Source of the DNA: Tubiluchus corallicola
Taxonomy: Eukaryota; Priapulida; Priapulimorpha; Priapulimorphida; Tubiluchidae
Length of the DNA: 64,000 nucleotides
Assembly (NCBI GenBank): GCA_030141605.1
Contig: JAQGDQ010000374.1
Location: forward strand, 159,830 to 223,829
Reading direction: 5' to 3'
Made by a program: the position numbers and the translations under genes. The stretch's first letter is position 1. Each line of letters opens with the position of its first letter. The notes under the pieces were generated by a model that saw only the letters and a list, made by a program, of their open reading frames with translations, did not search any database and had not been told where the DNA came from. Shown here piece after piece: positions 46,569 to 57,480 of this stretch.

Positions 46569-47099
46569 CTAAAGGAAAACCGGATGATTGTGTAAACACG
46601 TGTTCAGAATAAAGAATGCTCTAAAATATTGAAAACTACAACAGCTTTTTTTAAATCAAAGCTTAGATTAAATAATAATCTCTTCGGATAGTTAAATTTT
46701 GTTAAACTTTCAAAGCAACGCCCGGTTTAGGGAATCCACTAAGACTGGCAATGATGCTGCCTTTTTATCACACTCACCTGCCCGACAAATAAGCACTCTA
46801 CAGTGATAAGCATGATCATGAACTGCAGTGTTAGTCTGTGATAGCAGTGTGACATAGAGTTCATTTTCGTGACATCTCATGAGCGTCTTATAGCAATCTT
46901 CACTTATGCAAATGTGCTTGATGTGCAGGGAAGATGCCTGCCATTGCACAAACTGTAGTTAGTTGCTATTAACTAACTTTCCACGGTAATTATTCAAATA
47001 TTACAAACAATTGCTAACTTTTATAACCAAGAAAATGTATAACTTGGACAGTAAATTAAGATAAGTTTGAGTCTTATCAATCCTCCGGTCTTCCTTTAG
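46569..47099 (-). mobile_element. Full-length but diverged TTAA MITE
   Basis: Ends read CTAAAGGAAAACCGGATGAT and GGTCTTCCTTTAG, so this copy shows CTAA/TTAG rather than TTAA; either both target sites mutated or TA is the true target. The body matches the 29701 copy inverted. The TGACGTCA site is lost. The frame at 46710-46949 is internal. Confidence 0.82.
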
Positions 47100-47597
47100 G
47101 TTAGAGGAGTGTTTTCATGAATAAGCTAATAATTTAACAATATCTTCTGCAACTCACTTATCTTCTTTAGACATCGACACCTTAATAGTTTTCTACCTAA
47201 TGGCTCAAAGGTCGTAAACTATTTAAATTATTAAGAATTTTTTCAGTAATAAAGTCTGTAGTGTCCAGGGATTTATGCTTCTTGTACTTGGCAACCATCC
47301 ACACTGTCGCATTAATGTTAGTCTTGCTAATAATTGCACGAATTTCTTTAAACAAGCTTAAATGTTTGCTGATTTTTCCGTCTGAGATAATTAAAGTCGC
47401 ACAAAATTGCTATCTGTGAGATGATTTGCAAAAATTTAGCTAACCGAGTTCTGAGAATGGAGGTCGTAATCGTCTCACTGCTCAGAGTCAAATGTCCGGG
47501 CTTGATTTGAATCTCGTCGTGTCTCACCATTGTTGCAATGTAAACACGCAAGTAATTAAGAATGATGCTAATGATTCTTTTACTTTTCAAATTTATA

Positions 47598-48080
47598 CGG
47601 CGAACCTCTGGTATAAGGTACTCACTTATAAGGGACCACCAACACCGGTCCCGATTTTTTGTAACGTTTTTCCTATGTAAAAGTCTTCGTATATAAGCTA
47701 CTCGCATATAAGGGACTTTCGGTTAGAAGGGACGATACCTTCAGGTCCCGTGTAATAGAAACCCAGGTAAATTATCTCACATATAAGGGACCCTATGATC
47801 AAAGCGAAATTGATCTATTTTTAACCTTAATTTTTCGCAAACTCAACCTTCAAACAGCTCGGTTTCCACGGTCACATACATCTCGCATCACAGAAGGAGC
47901 TTCTTACATACCGTTTCCACTGAATGTGTAACAATAATCCATAAAAATATGGGTAAAAGTACAGAAAAGTACAAGTCTAGATACACCCTCGTTCTGACTT
48001 AACTTCGGCTATAAGGGACATCGGATATAAGGGACGGTTTTTTCTGGTCCCGAGGTGTCCCGTATATCCAAGGTCGACTG
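47598..48080. mobile_element. Pogo-like MITE with ATAAGGGAC subrepeats
   Basis: The right end is GGTCGACTG|TA. The diverged left end is TA|CGGCGAACCTCTGGTATA. Both subterminal regions repeat TATAAGGGAC (about six times). The inverted terminus CAGTCGACCTTGGATATACG fits the pogo/Tigger group with TA targets. No transposase. Confidence 0.65.
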
Positions 48081-48423
48081 TATTCACGAAACATCTCGAG
48101 TCTCTTCAAGCTTCTACAATGACTTCATTGGCTGATTTTGTTCAACGCTGAAAGCCAGTTTTTGTCAGTTTATTTTTTTGCGTAAAACCCGTCGTTATAG
48201 TTTACATTATTTTTCTTAGCATTTTTAGTATTACATAATTCAAGCATTTTAATATTAAATGCGGTTCCTGCAAGAAAATATCAAACTCATACTTTAACCT
48301 CGTCTTTATTGATTTGAATAATTTTTGTTTGTTGTAAATGCTTAATGGGTAACATTGATGTAGGTGATTTTTTTATTTATCGTTGTTACTAATAATTATA
48401 TAATATCACTAGTTATCAAGTGA

Positions 48424-48610
48424 CACAAAGGAATGACAATGAAAGCATTGTTTGTTTTACATGAAATAACCCAGTTAAAAATGTTGTTATTGTTCTTATG
48501 ATTGTGATTACACAATACAATGACAATGAAAGCATTGTTTGTTTTACATGAAATAACCAAGTTAAAAAATATTATTATTGTTCTTATGATTATGACTACA
48601 CAATACAATA
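48424..48610. repeat. 87-bp direct duplication
   Basis: TGACAATGAAAGCATTGTTT...TTCTTATGATT is repeated at 48434 and 48521 with minor changes. Confidence 0.9.
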
Positions 48611-49476
48611 AGCATTCTAGAATAATGACTTCTTTCAATCTCCTTTCATATCTTACTCAGTCCACATCTAGGAAGATATTATTCATTTAAAGGCCAGTTG
48701 TTAACGAGTACAATATTGCTTTATGGAGTGGTTGTACTTGATCACATAATACTGTAAGAAAACTAATGAAAGTTGATATCAGACAGATATCAACTTATTG
48801 CAGTGTGTGTTGCTCCAGCTAAATCAAATTTAGATGTAACGCATTTTAGATTACATCCTATGCTGGACACTCAGTTCCTGTTTCAATCATCACCCATAAT
48901 ACTTATACTAACAATTTCTTGGAAAGATTTGTAAGCCACACAGAATTCATATGAGTTGACCTATTTTCTCCACACTCAAGTCCAAAGAGCTATTGTCTTC
49001 TATGTGATGCATTTGACCGGTAGACAAAGTTTGCTGTTTTGTAGTGAAAAGTTGTCCTTCAGTCATCAACAAATTTGAAGCTTCCTACTTATGTGACACA
49101 TTTTTGTGCCCTAATATTTATGTCATTGTCATCAAAATGGCATTGTATTCTGCACCATGTATGGTATCACCATTCGTTCTGCACCATTAGTCTATGGAGT
49201 CTTACAGTAATTTTCACAAACGTTTGACTTTTACGTGGCACTAGATTACATTACATTACATTACTTTTACATTACTGCAGAATTGATTGTATAACATTTC
49301 AATCCAGTCTTTCACATGCTTGTAATCTCCACTCTTCATACCTCCTCTCCCTTCGTATGATTATCTTACTCGTGTAATCTTGCTATCTCTTCCTTTCATC
49401 ATCAACAGTCTCATTACAGTCACATTCGTAAATCTGGTCGTGTAATTAGAATTTAATTGTTTTTTTTCTATCTAAG

Positions 49477-49624
49477 GTACCGTCACTGTACGTATCATTG
49501 TCTTCAGCTTCTCAGCGCCAGAATTCTCGTCTTTATGTGCCAATGGTCAAAAGTCCAGGCCACATTGGTAACCGGTGGCCATTTAAAGACAGTTGTAGCT
49601 GCACTAGACTCGACGCATGATCCG
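49477..49624 (+). CDS. Exon 6
   Basis: The acceptor is TTTTTCTATCTAAG; the donor is GTAAGT. It encodes YRHCTYHCLQLLSARILVFM, QWSKVQATLVTGGHLKTVV and AALDSTHDP. Alternating Leu/His helices resemble an armadillo-type repeat. Phase 2 in, phase 0 out. Confidence 0.92.
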
Positions 49625-50077
49625 GTAAGTTCTGTTGCCATGCAGGTGCGTACCAGCATCGATTATTAGTACTGTAAAATATACAAGTGGCTTGTACTCT
49701 TCTTTTCAAATTTGTTTTTGTTGTGACTTGTGCTATAATTTCTGTGTAGCAGCACAGATTACTAACTTTATGTGATGACTGCATGTTGTGTGTAGGCAGC
49801 ATAACTAATACTCTTAGTAGGTAACTATTTAGAGCAACATGTTACTATGTTCTTATTAGCAAATCATGGTTGGCATATTAGCCTGCAGTCAAAATACCAA
49901 ATGACCGAAGGGAAGAATGCACTTCTTGTTTAAATACGGAAGTGTTGTTTTAAGACTTGTTTTAATCAATAAGAGTAATAGTGCCCTAGGGTCTGAAATA
50001 TTAAGATAGATTATTGACAGAAGCTCACTTTCCTCGTACAGCGTCACTGAATGGAAAACGTGAGCACAACTTAAATC

Positions 50078-50080
<3 letters not shown>

Positions 50081-50172
<92 letters not shown>

Positions 50173-50228
50173 GGAGAGAGAGAGAGAGAGAGGGAGCGAG
50201 AGAGAGAGAGAGGAGAGAGGGAGAGAGG

Positions 50229-50288
<60 letters not shown>
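50081..50288. repeat. (GA)n polypurine tract, ~208 bp
   Basis: Almost pure GA with a few GGGAG/GCGAG interruptions at 50169-50231, in intron 6. It produces long Ser/Leu and Arg/Glu frames that are artefacts. Such mirror-symmetric purine tracts can form triplex DNA. Confidence 0.97.
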
Positions 50289-50291
<3 letters not shown>

Positions 50292-50673
50292 GTGTTAAAA
50301 ACTGTTTTTGTTTTAGCAATGGTTGATTTCACCCCTCGCTCGTATTGCAGCTGAACACTTCGGTTACCGATCAACAAATTGTCGTTTTAATCTTTTGAGA
50401 GAAGTTGTTTTTAGATGCAAAATTTCCGCATTGCTTATCGTATTTGTGACAAGCATTCTGCAGTTCTTTATAATGAATGCGAGTTTAAGCACACCCAGTT
50501 GGCCGCAGCGCCGTTAAAAGATTCCCTGCAGCTGTTTCAGGAAAGAAACTCCTGTGGGAAAACCTGCGGGAAGTAGGCTTTTCCTAGAAGTGTAAACAAA
50601 CCAACTTCACATGCAGAAAAACTGCAAGACTTGCCTCAAAAACATTGCAACAATCGAATAATAAGCCTTCTCA

Positions 50674-51005
50674 CAGTTCCAGCGATTGATGATGATCGCG
50701 AAAAGGTGAAAGGTTAAATGTACCAGGCAACACATTTGTGTACACTTGGCAATGCCTCGCAGCCCAAGCTACTGTAATAGTAACAATTTTAACAGTTAAC
50801 TAGAACCTTACCTTGTTTTTTCTTGTTCCTAAACAAGATTCTGCTACTAAGTCACTCTATACACAGACTAATGCATAATTAAGTAAAGTCCACGTAAAGC
50901 AACTGAAGTTATTAAACTGATGCGGCAGACGGCTTTGCTTTGCACATGTGACAGTTGTCGTTAAGACACGTTGCTGTGGAACGCTTAACCTTTGACCTGC
51001 AACAA
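50674..51005. mobile_element. Dispersed repeat, copy A
   Basis: It shares long blocks with 55606-55925: TCTCGCAGCCCAAGCTA-type (CTCGCAGCCCAAGCTA here), AACAATTTTAACAGTTAACT, GTCACTCTATACACAGACTA and GCAACTGAAGTTATTAAACT. The family is unknown; no TIR, LTR or tail was identified. It lies in intron 6. Confidence 0.8.
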
Positions 51006-51639
51006 TTAATATTATTATTATAAACTTAACAGTAAACATTTTACCATTAATTTGAGGTGACATTCGAACGAATTCTGGCCATTTAGTGGCGAGAAACATT
51101 TTCAGCAGACAACCGTCCGTCCGTTTCATTTTCATTTAGTGCAAAGTCTAGACTAGCTGAGTATTTTTTTTGTGATTTTAGCTGTTTACCTTCCTGGTTT
51201 GAGCTCCACTCTGTCCCTTTAATTCATTATGCCTAACTTTGTCACAAATATTATTTCACGGTATTGGTTCTATAATTTCGTAAAACGGTCTTCAATATTT
51301 AGCAAGCATTTATGATCTTAGTATAAAGAAACTCAAACTTTAATGAATTTGTTAATCAAACAAACCATTAAGAATAAAGTGTTCTTGATATGCTGAGACT
51401 AGAAATATGGTGTTTTGCACATATCCAATCTGCTTTTCTCATTTTTCTGGCTCTCGCTTAGTGGTGCTACCTGGTGTTGAAAATTGTTCAATACTCCAAA
51501 TGCAATGTTAACAAACTTGAAATGGTAACAACTTCTGTTTGTATATTTGGAATGCAAAAATGGAATATTTCGATACATTTACACTTTTGCTGATAATCTT
51601 CCGATATGTATGATAAACTTTTTTCCACCTTTATGATTT

Positions 51640-51977
51640 TTTTCTTTTGCGGCTCGCACTTGCATCTAGTTTAAATTATGTCAGAGTTTCAATAACGGGA
51701 ATCTTTTTCTTTTGCGGCTCGCGCTTGCATCTAGTTTAAATTATGTCAGAGTTTCAGTAGCGGGAATCTTTTTCTTTTGTGGCTCGCACTTGCATCTAGT
51801 TTAAATATGTCAGAGTTTCAATAGTGGGAATCTTTTTTCTTTTGCTGCTCGTGCTTGTATCTAATTTAAATTATGTCAGAGTTTCAATAGCAGGAATCTT
51901 TTTCTTTTGCGGCTCATGCTTGCATCTAGTTAAAATTATTTCAGACTTTCAATAGCAGGAATCTTTTTCTTTTTCAG
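51640..51977. repeat. 65-bp array that ends in a splice acceptor
   Basis: Five copies of TGCATCTAGTTTAAATTATG, TCAGAGTTTCAATAGCGGGA, ATCTTTTTCTTTTGCGGCTC-type units with 65-base spacing. The last copy reads GGGAATCTTTTTCTTTTTCAG, which is the exon 7 acceptor. Each unit therefore carries a polypyrimidine-tract copy, but only the last has CAG in place of GCGG. Confidence 0.92.
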
Positions 51978-52224
51978 CAACTTCTTTGTTTTGTGCTCCA
52001 ATGTCTTTCAACCGTAGCACTAAATCCGCTGTACCATGCAGCTCTGAACGAGTCCGAAGTAGCAGAGGAATTAGTCACATTGATATTGCCTTCCGATGAG
52101 TGGTTTTATACAAATCATACTACAAAGTACGCCAAGTGTGTGAAGCATCATGCTGCTCGCATACTTGTATGTTTAGGAATGCATCAGGAGATCAATGGAC
52201 GCGTATACTTGTTTGATAACTTAG
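51978..52224 (+). CDS. Exon 7
   Basis: The acceptor is TTTTTCTTTTTCAG; the donor is GTAAGT. It encodes QLLCFVLQCLSTVALNPLYH, ESEVAEELVTLILPSDEWFY and KHHAARILVCLGMHQEINGR, a strongly patterned helical segment of the armadillo/HEAT type. Phase 0 in, phase 1 out. Confidence 0.93.
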
Positions 52225-52577
52225 GTAAGTTCGTGGTGCCGTGTCATATTTCTAAAGATGTGACCTTGGCTTTTATTGTTATTAATGCAAATTTAATTGT
52301 TTGCTTTTGCCAGAAAAACTTCTGCAAGAGTTAATATATTTAAATCTGCTGTTAGTTGGATGGAGGATATTTGATTGTGCCATATGCACATCACATATCT
52401 GACTGTTGATGATGCTGTTGTCTTTAGTTATGAGTTGCAATACTTCGAACTACAAGCTCTTACAAAAATAAAAATTTTATGGTTGAGTGGGCCACATTCA
52501 AGGAAAGGTTTTTCATTTTAGTTTTGCATCCTTCTTGCAGATTATTTGTTGACTCACTGAGACCAGCTCTGAATTTT

Positions 52578-53132
52578 TTAAAGGAAAACCGGATGATCGT
52601 GTAAACATTAGTTCAGAATAAGGAATGGTCTAAAATATGGAAAACTACAATAGCTTTTTTATGTCAAAGCTTAGATTAAATAATAATTGCCACGGATACT
52701 CAAATTTCATTAAGCTTTCAAAGCTACACGCAACTCAGTGAATCTAGTAAGATTGGCAGTGGTGCCTTTTTGTCACATTCTGTGGCCGTCACATTGACGG
52801 CGGTACCGTGATAAGCATGATCACGAACTATTGTGTTAGTTTCTGACGGCACATGATGTAAAGTACATTTTTCATAACATCATGCATTTAAACAGTACTG
52901 TAATACCTACGCAAACATGCTTTATGCGAAAGGGAAGATGCCTGCCATTACACAAACTGTGGTTAGTTTCTGATGTTAGCAATAGCTGTGTTTGGTTGCC
53001 GTTAATTAACTTTCTAACCTAATTATTCAAATTTAAGAAACAATTGTTAACTTTTATCGGCAAGAAAATGCATATTTTGGACAGTAAACTAAAATGAGAC
53101 TGAGTCTGAGCAATCATCCGGTCTTCTTTTAA
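52578..53132 (-). mobile_element. Full-length TTAA MITE (555 bp)
   Basis: TTAA lies on both sides. The ends are AAGGAAAACCGGATGATCGT and, inverted, AGAAGACCGGATGATTG. It has the same body as 29701 (inverted), with the CRE-like site mutated to TGACGGCA. It lies in intron 7. Confidence 0.87.
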
Positions 53133-53524
53133 TGAGTGGTGACAGTCTTACGTTTCACAGAACAAATAAGATCATCGTAACTTCATAATGTGGTGAAGAC
53201 ACTTTAAGACAGTTAAATTAACATGAGCAATGTTTACTTTTTGCATTTGTAAATAGATGCGTTTTTTAAACTTTTTAGAATGGGAAAATTACCTGCCCAG
53301 ATGACCTTTTACTCAGGCAAAAATCTTTTAAAGCTCATCTATGAGACATATTAAAGTTTATTTGTTCTGTGATTTTGCTGCATAGAAGGGTGCTGATGTA
53401 AAAATAAACAGCTAGTTTAGGTGTAAAAATGATAATAATGTGTAAAAGTAAAGTCTTGTCCAAACCGTTTTGAGTACAAAGTGTGAATCCGCTGATGAAT
53501 TGAAATGGTAAACTTACATTTCAG

Positions 53525-53676
53525 AGGAAGACAACACAACATTATCACAGAGTACAGAAGATACATATATAGAAGCGGTGTGTATGGGTTGCCATAGAGT
53601 GCCAAGCTATGCTGGTGATACTGCCAAAGCTTTAGGACCTGAAGGAGTCGTATTGGAGTTGGTTCATTTTCTGGAG
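53525..53676 (+). CDS. Exon 8
   Basis: The acceptor is ACTTACATTTCAG; the donor is GTAAGT. It encodes EEDNTTLSQSTEDTYIEAVC, MGCHRVPSYAGDTAKALGPE and GVVLELVHFLE. An acidic, Ser/Thr-rich loop is followed by a helix. Phase 1 in, phase 0 out. Confidence 0.91.
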
Positions 53677-53771
53677 GTAAGTGAAAACTTTTATTATTTT
53701 TTTTTTATTTTACACTTCAGAAAGTGCAGTAAAATTACATTGCGAACATTCACTGTTTAGTGTATGCAGTT

Positions 53772-54179
53772 TGTGAAAGTTATTTGTGAAGTTGAACAAC
53801 ACTAGATTGCATGTTTGCACAAAAACTGAAACACTTTTATTGCACTAAATACACAGTAAAATGCACAAGTAAAATGAAGATCACAACTGCTGCACAGCAC
53901 TGAGTGTGTGACAGAGAGACAGTGTGTCCCACGAGTTGCACGACTGCACTGTCTGAGACAGAGAGTGACTAGCAGTGAAATCTAGCCAGTTTATATAGGT
54001 AGAGAACTATGCAAAAACTTGGCTTCACATATCCCATTACAGTGAAATAGGGGAGATACAGTGAGTTTGAATATTCACTGGACCGAACAATTGTAATAAG
54101 GGGTGAGTTGAACTAGTAAATGTTAAAGTAACTAAGCAATAGATGGCAGCACCTAAAATATACAGTTACAACTTGCACA
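53772..54179 (-). mobile_element. Solo LTR, 5-bp target duplication CAGTT
   Basis: It belongs to the same family as 7572-7917 but lies in the opposite orientation. Its ends (plus strand) are TGTGAAAGTTATTTG and TTACAACTTGCACA. CAGTT flanks it at 53767-53771 and 54180-54184. It retains the TATA-like CTATATAAACTGG and a GCAATAAAAGTG poly(A) signal on the minus strand. It lies antisense in intron 8. No internal coding region. Confidence 0.88.
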
Positions 54180-54343
54180 CAGTTATTAGGTATTGCAAAT
54201 ACCAATTATCATGATGTCAAAGGTAAGCTAAGATTAAGATAAAGCGTTCAATTAGTTTGAATTGCTTTAGTGAGTAATCTAACATTTGAAATGATGTATT
54301 TGTGTCCAGCTTTACGAGCTCTACTTTGAACTGCCTTGATAAC

Positions 54344-54421
54344 TGGGAAAACGATGACCTAGTGTTCTAAGGTGTCTGCCTTGTAAACAGAAAGTCCTTG
54401 GTTCAAATCCAGGCTATTCCA
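54344..54421 (+). pseudogene. tRNA-Thr(UGU)-like relic
   Basis: The D-arm ACCT..AGGT, anticodon loop CTTGTAA (anticodon TGT) and T-arm CTTGG-TTCAAAT-CCAGG with a perfect B-box are all recognisable. The acceptor arms do not pair. It is best read as a tRNA pseudogene or a tRNA-derived SINE head. Confidence 0.5.
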
Positions 54422-54667
54422 ACAATTTTACATTTTCTGTCTTTCAAGTTTGTCAAAGTGTCTATTAAAGTGAAATTGTCTTTACCAGTTAAATCCTAGT
54501 AAAACTTTACACTTTTCAGTTACGTGACTATTTGACAAAATCACATTTGTTCTCACTTCCCAGAAAATTTTTCTGGATAATTTTTTATTAAACGGTCTTA
54601 AATTGGCATCAGCACTTTTATAACCAGAAATTACCTACTAATTGCTTAGATCATTAACTGTGTGCAA

Positions 54668-54730
54668 GTTCTGTAGCATTCTGTTACAAAAATGCTAAGT
54701 TCTGTAGCATTCTGTTACAAAAATGCTAAG
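54668..54730. repeat. 32-bp duplication
   Basis: AGTTCTGTAGCATTCTGTTA plus CAAAAATGCTA occurs twice in tandem. Confidence 0.9.
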
Positions 54731-54880
54731 TAATTATTAGTTTTTGAAACAAGAATTTTCGTGGCTGTTTATACTGCAGCTTGATTTTATCTTTGTACAG
54801 TTGTATATTCATTTATTATAATGTTTTGTGCTTTTTTGACAAAACAAATTTTGAATAAAGTAAAAAGGAAACCTCTAGCA

Positions 54881-55301
54881 CAGGGGTGTGCAAATTATCT
54901 GACTAGCCGGTCCACATTAAACTTTCCCGCAATTCCTGTGGGCCACATGCAGCTTGGTCAAGGAGTCAAGTACAGTAGGACCTAATAACAATTTTTTTCC
55001 ATCTGACCTGCGTACATCATTACTACTGCACTACTACACTCAAGAAACTATTTTAGAAGTTATTAAAATTTATATTAAAACCATATATTTCATCATGTCC
55101 GACAGTGACATTAAGTGACAACGGTTAATGCCATCCAATCTAGAGGAAAAAACTACCCGCACTATCTTTGCGATATTGGCGCAGACTTCAGCTAGATCGC
55201 ATGGGCCGCACTTTCATTACGTTGACAAACCTCTTCGCGGGCCACACAAGATCCCTCGGCGGGCCGCAAGTGGCCCGCGGGCCGCAGTTTGCACACCCCT
55301 G
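54881..55301. mobile_element. hAT-type non-autonomous element, 8-bp duplication CTCTAGCA
   Basis: The TIRs are CAGGGGTGTGCAAA and, inverted, CAGGGGTGTGCAAAC. Exact 8-mers CTCTAGCA lie at 54873-54880 and 55302-55309. The right half is GC-rich with GGCCGC/GGGCC words (GCGGGCCGCAAGTGGCCCGC). No transposase. It lies in intron 8. Confidence 0.93.
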
Positions 55302-55605
55302 CTCTAGCATGTGCACTTAACATGTGGCAATTTTTTAATAAGGTATTGCATGTCTTACTACTATTTAACTACAGTTTTGTATTTATGAATAGGGCAAAAT
55401 ATCTGCTAAGTTGGTCTTTAATATTGCTCAAGTACTTCTTAGTGCGTGTAAGTAAGTCATTTTTTCAGGAAGACATAACCGGTTACGAATTGAGTAGAAC
55501 ATTTAACAATTAACGTGATGCCACTTTATTGTTCTGCAGTTCAAACAAGCCTTTCTTGTTGTAGTAGTTTTACTTTGAAATGTTAGTGAATAAGCCCTTT
55601 CACTG

Positions 55606-56095
55606 TTCCAGCTATTGACAATGATTGTGAAAAGGTTAAGTGTATCAGACAGCGCCTTTGTGTACACTTGACAACATCTCGCAGCCCAAGCTATTGTAAT
55701 AGTAACAATTTTAACAGTTAACTAGAACCTTACCTTATTTTTTCTTGTTCCTAGGCAAGATTTAGCTAGTAAGTCACTCTATACACAGACTAATAATAAA
55801 GTCCACATAAAGCAACTGAAGTTATTAAACTGATGCGGCAGACAGCTTTGCTTTGGACATGCCATATAACGGTTGTAGTTAAGACGCGTTGCTGTCGTAC
55901 ACTTAACTTTTGACCTACAACAAGATTCTGCTAGTAAATCACTCTGTGCACAGACTAGTGCATAATTAAGCAAAGTCCATGTAAAACAACTAAAACAACA
56001 GACGGCTTTGCTTTACCCACACATCATGTGACAGTTGTAGTTGAGAAGGTGTTGCTGTGGTAGACTTAACCTTTGACCTACAGCGACTGCGTGTG
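55606..56095. mobile_element. Dispersed repeat, copy B with a partial tandem copy
   Basis: The first unit (55606-55925) matches 50674-51005. From about 55921 a second partial unit restarts at CAAGATTCTGCTAGTAAATC and runs to CTTAACCTTTGACCTACAGC. It lies in intron 8 upstream of exon 9. Confidence 0.8.
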
Positions 56096-56229
56096 CACAA
56101 CGAACTGTGAAAAGGCTTTAGTAGTTGTTCTGCCACCTTTTAATCGTAGTTTCTTTTTCGTACAAAATGTTTTAACTTGAGGAAACCTAAGCTCTTCCGT
56201 CTGTTTATCAGATGAACGTTTTTTTGCAG

Positions 56230-56751
56230 AAATACACAAAGCGGAAAATGGGCGATGATGAAGCGCCGCATGACAAAGGCAATTTGGAAGAATTGCTGGA
56301 ACATTTTCTGTTATGTATGCCTGTGGCACTACATCCGCTGATCCTTGTACGGTTGCTTCAGCACTGCCTTATCGGAAAGATTAAGAAGCAGCGATCTAAC
56401 GACTACCGAGCCGTGCAAGCCCTGGCCAACAACCAGAAAGAAAGACAACCCAAGCAGAGTGTGACGCTAAATTGTCAGAACGATTTGAACAGCAAACCTG
56501 AATTGTCACCTAAACGAATGCACATCAGCACGCACACCGCAGTTAGTCAAATCGGAAAGAGCCTGCTATCGACTGTCACGCCGTCTGGCGAGATTGGCTT
56601 GAACAATTTAAGGTGGGGCAAAGGGAAGAATTCATCCATGGAAAGGTTGAATAGTAAGAATGAGCTGGCATCCCCGATACACCCACGCACCGCCTCCCGA
56701 CTGTTTGCCAACTGGGGAAGCTTCAAGAGAAAACCGGAGTCTAAATCACAG
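56230..56751 (+). CDS. Exon 9: end of helical block and Ser-rich linker
   Basis: The acceptor is TTTTTTTGCAG; the donor is GTAACG. The 174 codons start KYTKRKMGDDEAPHDKGNLE, then LLEHFLLCMPVALHPLILV and RLLQHCLIGKIKKQRSNDYR (helical). They turn basic, Ser/Asn/Lys-rich (LSPKRMHISTHTAVSQIGKS; SRLFANWGSFKRKPESKSQ). This is the largest exon. Phase 0 in and out. Confidence 0.93.
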
Positions 56752-57014
56752 GTAACGATTTATTATGACTTATAAATTTAAGGGATAAATCCGTTAAATC
56801 CATCAATTTATCACTTGCAATTTAGTATCGTTTGCTTCTGGATACTGTTTAAAAATTGGAAACCAATTCAATTTTATTTCGAGTAAGTTTGACGTTAATT
56901 TCATTGCTGATCTGGACTTACCTATTCCAAGCTTTATTGATCGATCCAATTTTAGTTCATTAGTGTATTAGTATTATTCTGAATGAGTCGGTGAGACTTA
57001 AAGGGAAAGTCTAC

Positions 57015-57360
57015 TAAGAAGTGGTCAGACCCGCTCTAATCTATGAGCTGGAAGCAGCTTCTCTAAAGAAGACCGAAGAGAAGAAAATGGGTGTGGTGGA
57101 GATAAGGATGTTGAGATGAATGGTGGGAATAACAAGAAGAGATAAAATTAGAAATAATAATATCAGAGGAACAGTAAAAGTAGTGGAAGCTTCGCAAGAT
57201 TGCGATGGTATGGACACCTGAAAAGAAGAGTCGGTGAAGATCATGTGGGAATTGAAGAGATAAATGAAGAGATGGTCAACAACAGGAATGCATGGAGAAG
57301 ACTCATTCACAACGGTGACCCTGAATAGGGAAAAGCTGGGAAGGAGAAGAAGAAGTGTAT
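57015..57360 (+). pseudogene. LINE ORF2 C-terminal relic in an intron
   Basis: Plus-strand codons give LKKTEEKKMGVVEIRMLR, a stop in place of Trp, then MVGITRRDKIRNNNIRGTVK. After frameshift(s) they give LRWYGHLKRRVGEDHVG and NAWRRLIHNGDPE. 'R.LRWM.G.TR.D.IRN..IR....V......LRWYGH..RR' is a classic RT-thumb/C-terminal signature of RTE/craniate-type LINEs. The stop and frameshift show it is dead. Confidence 0.82.
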
Positions 57361-57480
57361 TAGTATTATTCTGCATCAAAATGTGCTTATACCTATCATT
57401 ATTCCACAATACAAGATTTTATGGCTTACCAATCTAAATCAATGCTTTCCTAACTTTGTTGACTGTTTATTCTTTTTAAG

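Noticed and set aside
49889-50377. 162-codon Ser/Leu-rich and Arg/Glu-rich frames
   Set aside because: Produced by the GA dinucleotide tract.
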